Shown: positions 62,163 to 64,000 of the stretch, in pieces
Layout: every line of letters starts with the position of its first letter
Numbering within the stretch: the stretch's first letter is position 1
Source: JALYXV01 sp963791545
GTDB lineage: Bacteria; Actinomycetota; Acidimicrobiia; Acidimicrobiales; Palsa-688
Assembly: GCA_963791545.1 (NCBI GenBank)
Contig: CAWBSR010000009.1
Location: 62,001-126,000 of the forward strand
Direction of reading: 5' to 3'
Length of the DNA: 64,000 bases
Program-made: the position numbers and the translations under genes
Notes under the pieces: generated by a model
Seen by the model: only the letters and a program-made list of their open reading frames with translations
What the model was told of the DNA's origin: nothing
The model's database searches: none

Positions 62163-62264
62163 AGGCTCTTCCTGGATCGCGGGACCGATGAGATTAACTC
62201 CGCTTCATGGCATAGAGGTCGGGCCGTCTGGGTCCAGTTCCCCGCCTCGGTCCAGTTCCCCGTC

Positions 62265-63572
62265 TCAGTCCAGATCCCGTTGCTCGGCCAGGGTCGCCAT
62301 GTCCTCGAGGAGCTCCGGGGTGAGCTCGGGGAACTGGTTGGTGGCCGCCTCCGCCACCGCCATCTGGGCCGCCGACTCCGGCGGCAGCGACCGCCGGGCC
62401 AGGGATTCCAGCGCCAGCGCGTCGCCGACGTCGTGGCCCGCCATCTCACTCAACAACCAGCGCACTTCGAGCAGGTCGCAGTAGGCCTGAACGGCGTCGC
62501 CCGCCCCGCCCACCGCTTCGAAGGCGCGTGCCATGCCGGGCCGCAGCACCTCTTCGGTCCAGCGACGGGCGGCGTCCGCGTCGGGGATGCAAATCCGGGA
62601 TTCGTGCTTCAGCCGCCCCTGGTAGGCCAACAGGTCGGCGACCAGGATCTTGGCCTGCCCTTCCCCCACATCGAGGCCGGTCAGCTCCCGCAGCTGGGTG
62701 GCGTGGAAGCGCCGGGCGGCCACCCCGACCTTGAGGCGCAACTTTTCGTCGCCGGCACCATCGGACTGCAGCGTGACCTCGTCGACCGCGAACCCGAGGT
62801 CATGCAACTGCCGGATCTGGCCTTCGATCTGGTAGCGGTCATCGAAGGAGAACCGGGGCTCGGCATGCAACACGTCCCAGAGGGCCTCGTAGCGGGTGGC
62901 CACGCTGGCCGCCTCCTTGATCAAGGTATCGAAGCGGTCCGACGACTGGCCCAACCGCATTGCCAGGTCGAGCATCCCGCCCGCCACGTTCTCGACCATG
63001 ACCTCGATATCGAGCTGGCGCTGCCCATCGCTGAGGGCGGGGTGGATCTCGGTGGTTTCCGCGTCGACCAGCCACGCCTGGAGGACCTGGCCGTCCCGGG
63101 AGAACAACGTGTTGTTCAGCGAACAGTCACCCCAGTACACGCCATTGCGGTGCAGGTCGACGAGCAGGCTGGCCATGGCGTCGAGCAGGCGCTCCCGGTG
63201 CTTGGGCATGTCCGGCGATATCCGCATCAGGAGGCGGCGGTACTGCCAGGAGCGCTCGAGGTAGCGGGTGATGAGGATCGCGGTGTCCTCATACGGTTGT
63301 ATGACCAGGCCCGCGGAACGAACCGCCGGAAGGGCCTTGGCTTCCAGTTCCCGCAGGGCCGCGTACTCCTTCAGCGCGATCCGCTGCGGCAGTCGTTTGA
63401 GCGCCCAGAGCCGTCCGTCGGTCTTCACGAACCGCACCAGGTGCCGGCTCGGGCCCACCGGTATGTCCCGGAGAGGGACCTCGGGCGCCGACCACTCCTC
63501 CAGCGGGCTCAGCCAGGGCAGGGCCAGCAGGCCCGGAGACGCGTCGCGCAGGCGAAGGTCGAGGCGCTCCAT
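62265..63572 (-). CDS. DUF4032 protein with kinase-like N-domain
   Basis: A 435-residue protein. The N-terminal 200 residues look like a lipopolysaccharide-kinase fold (VRFVKTDGRLWALKRLPQRI with the ATP Lys, NGVYWGDCSLNNTLFSRDGQ as catalytic loop, LVDAETTEIHPALSDGQR as metal loop); the C-terminal half (about 230-435) is the DUF4032 domain. Function unknown. It sits between the alpha-glucosidase and the ABC ATPase, and may phosphorylate a sugar or be a regulator. Confidence 0.85.
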   Translation of the reverse strand: MERLDLRLRDASPGLLALPWLSPLEEWSAPEVPLRDIPVGPSRHLVRFVKTDGRLWALKRLPQRIALKEYAALRELEAKALPAVRSAGLVIQPYEDTAILITRYLERSWQYRRLLMRISPDMPKHRERLLDAMASLLVDLHRNGVYWGDCSLNNTLFSRDGQVLQAWLVDAETTEIHPALSDGQRQLDIEVMVENVAGGMLDLAMRLGQSSDRFDTLIKEAASVATRYEALWDVLHAEPRFSFDDRYQIEGQIRQLHDLGFAVDEVTLQSDGAGDEKLRLKVGVAARRFHATQLRELTGLDVGEGQAKILVADLLAYQGRLKHESRICIPDADAARRWTEEVLRPGMARAFEAVGGAGDAVQAYCDLLEVRWLLSEMAGHDVGDALALESLARRSLPPESAAQMAVAEAATNQFPELTPELLEDMATLAEQRDLD

Positions 63573-63590
63573 GGAGGAATCGGTACCTGG

Positions 63591-64000
63591 CTAGGTCGTG
63601 CGTACCGTTCCCTCGCCCGCAGGCGGCTCGCCGGGCCCGGTGGCCGGAGCCGACGCAGCCGCCGGAGCCGACGCAGCCGCCGGAGCCGACCCACCCTCCG
63701 GAGCGGAAGCAGCCGCCGGAGCCGACGCAGCCGACGCAGCCGCCGGAGCCGACGCAGCCGCCGGAGCGGAAGCGGTGGCTGGGGGGGTGGTGGTCGCGGA
63801 TGCGTTCTCCGCGCCATCGGTCCTGGCCGAGGCCGGTGTCTTCTTGGGAAGACTGAGATTGTCGCCGTTGTGAGGATCGAACAACTGCACCCTCGAGGGG
63901 TCGAGCCACAGTTGGGCCTGGCTGCCGTCGTCGATACGGCTGGACGGATCGAGCGAGACGATCATCTGTGACCGCATGTGCTCGCTGTCCAGCTCCTGCT
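63591..64000 (-). CDS. Sugar ABC transporter ATPase, C-terminal part (cut by edge)
   Basis: The minus-strand frame enters from beyond the right edge and stops at 63591. IVSLDPSSRIDDGSQAQLWL then DPSRVQLFDPHNGDNLSLP is the end of the TOBE-type regulatory domain of MalK/UgpC ATPases that power sugar uptake. An unusual tail of about 85 residues follows, made of Ser-Ala-Pro-Ala-Ala-Ala repeats (18-bp and 9-bp DNA repeats at about 63645-63770). The nucleotide-binding part is outside the window. Confidence 0.82.
   Translation of the reverse strand, partial: QELDSEHMRSQMIVSLDPSSRIDDGSQAQLWLDPSRVQLFDPHNGDNLSLPKKTPASARTDGAENASATTTPPATASAPAAASAPAAASAASAPAAASAPEGGSAPAAASAPAAASAPATGPGEPPAGEGTVRTT

Noticed and set aside
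62219..62275. Short GTCCAGTTCCCC repeat after the DUF4032 gene
   Set aside because: Only three imperfect 18-bp copies between two genes; no structure or coding meaning beyond simple duplication.

Overview
The window is GC-rich bacterial DNA that reads as an actinobacterium. The evidence is an HU protein with a Lys/Ala-rich tail, an S-(hydroxymethyl)mycothiol dehydrogenase, coenzyme F420 genes (an FbiD-like guanylyltransferase and an F420-dependent PPOX-type flavoprotein), a CU044_5270-type protein behind an ECF sigma factor, an SCO4848-type membrane protein, a fused alpha/beta 2-oxoacid dehydrogenase E1, and many GTG/TTG starts with 4-base stop/start overlaps. An uncultured or poorly sampled lineage such as Acidimicrobiia would fit, but this is inference; no rRNA or tRNA gene was seen.

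Layout. 0-2.5 kb: cut MarR regulator, YbjJ-like MFS permease, DeoR regulator, NFU_N-like small protein. 2.5-5.7 kb: AI-2E transporter, then an ornithine cyclodeaminase-type LOR/SDH protein overlapping an arginine dihydrolase-like gene. 5.7-13.9 kb: two secreted SGNH hydrolases, a fused double-ABC exporter, an acyl-CoA dehydrogenase, RNase HII. 13.9-21 kb: an RpiB-SelD fusion with a structured leader, gpsA, fbiD, a PIG-L deacetylase, hup, lon. 21.2-30.6 kb: a long glycosidase with a frameshifted Gly-Pro leader, Gfo/Idh oxidoreductase, VOC protein, RDD membrane protein, F420 flavoprotein, YkgJ, acyl-CoA synthetase, DUF2127. 30.7-34.8 kb: an MGDG-synthase-like glycosyltransferase fused to a degenerate NodB-like domain, a frameshifted polysaccharide deacetylase, a patatin. 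35.2-35.6 kb: 73-bp tandem repeats. 35.8-43.4 kb: arylamine N-acetyltransferase, methyltransferase with a probable CTG start, drug-type MFS pump, secreted TIM-barrel protein, acyl-CoA synthetase relic, orphan ZnuA-like lipoprotein, PNPOx-like protein, BNR protein with a MoaD-like partner.

About 43.6-55.7 kb is accessory. It holds a kinase/HAD pair, an IS1182-type element that cuts a secreted-protein gene, a run of unrecognised secreted or membrane proteins, a truncated ECF sigma factor abutting a truncated serine recombinase, a 55-residue toxin-like gene, and a 32-bp direct repeat about 5.2 kb apart (50061 and 55309) that may mark an excised or degraded element. From 55.7 kb core-type metabolism resumes: mycothiol-dependent dehydrogenase, E1 alpha-beta, a Ser/Gly-rich surface protein, a GH13 alpha-glucosidase, a DUF4032 protein, and a sugar-ABC ATPase running off the right edge.

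Several genes carry single-base frameshifts (21.3, 33.6, 46.7 and probably 48.2 kb). Some may be sequencing or assembly errors rather than biology.
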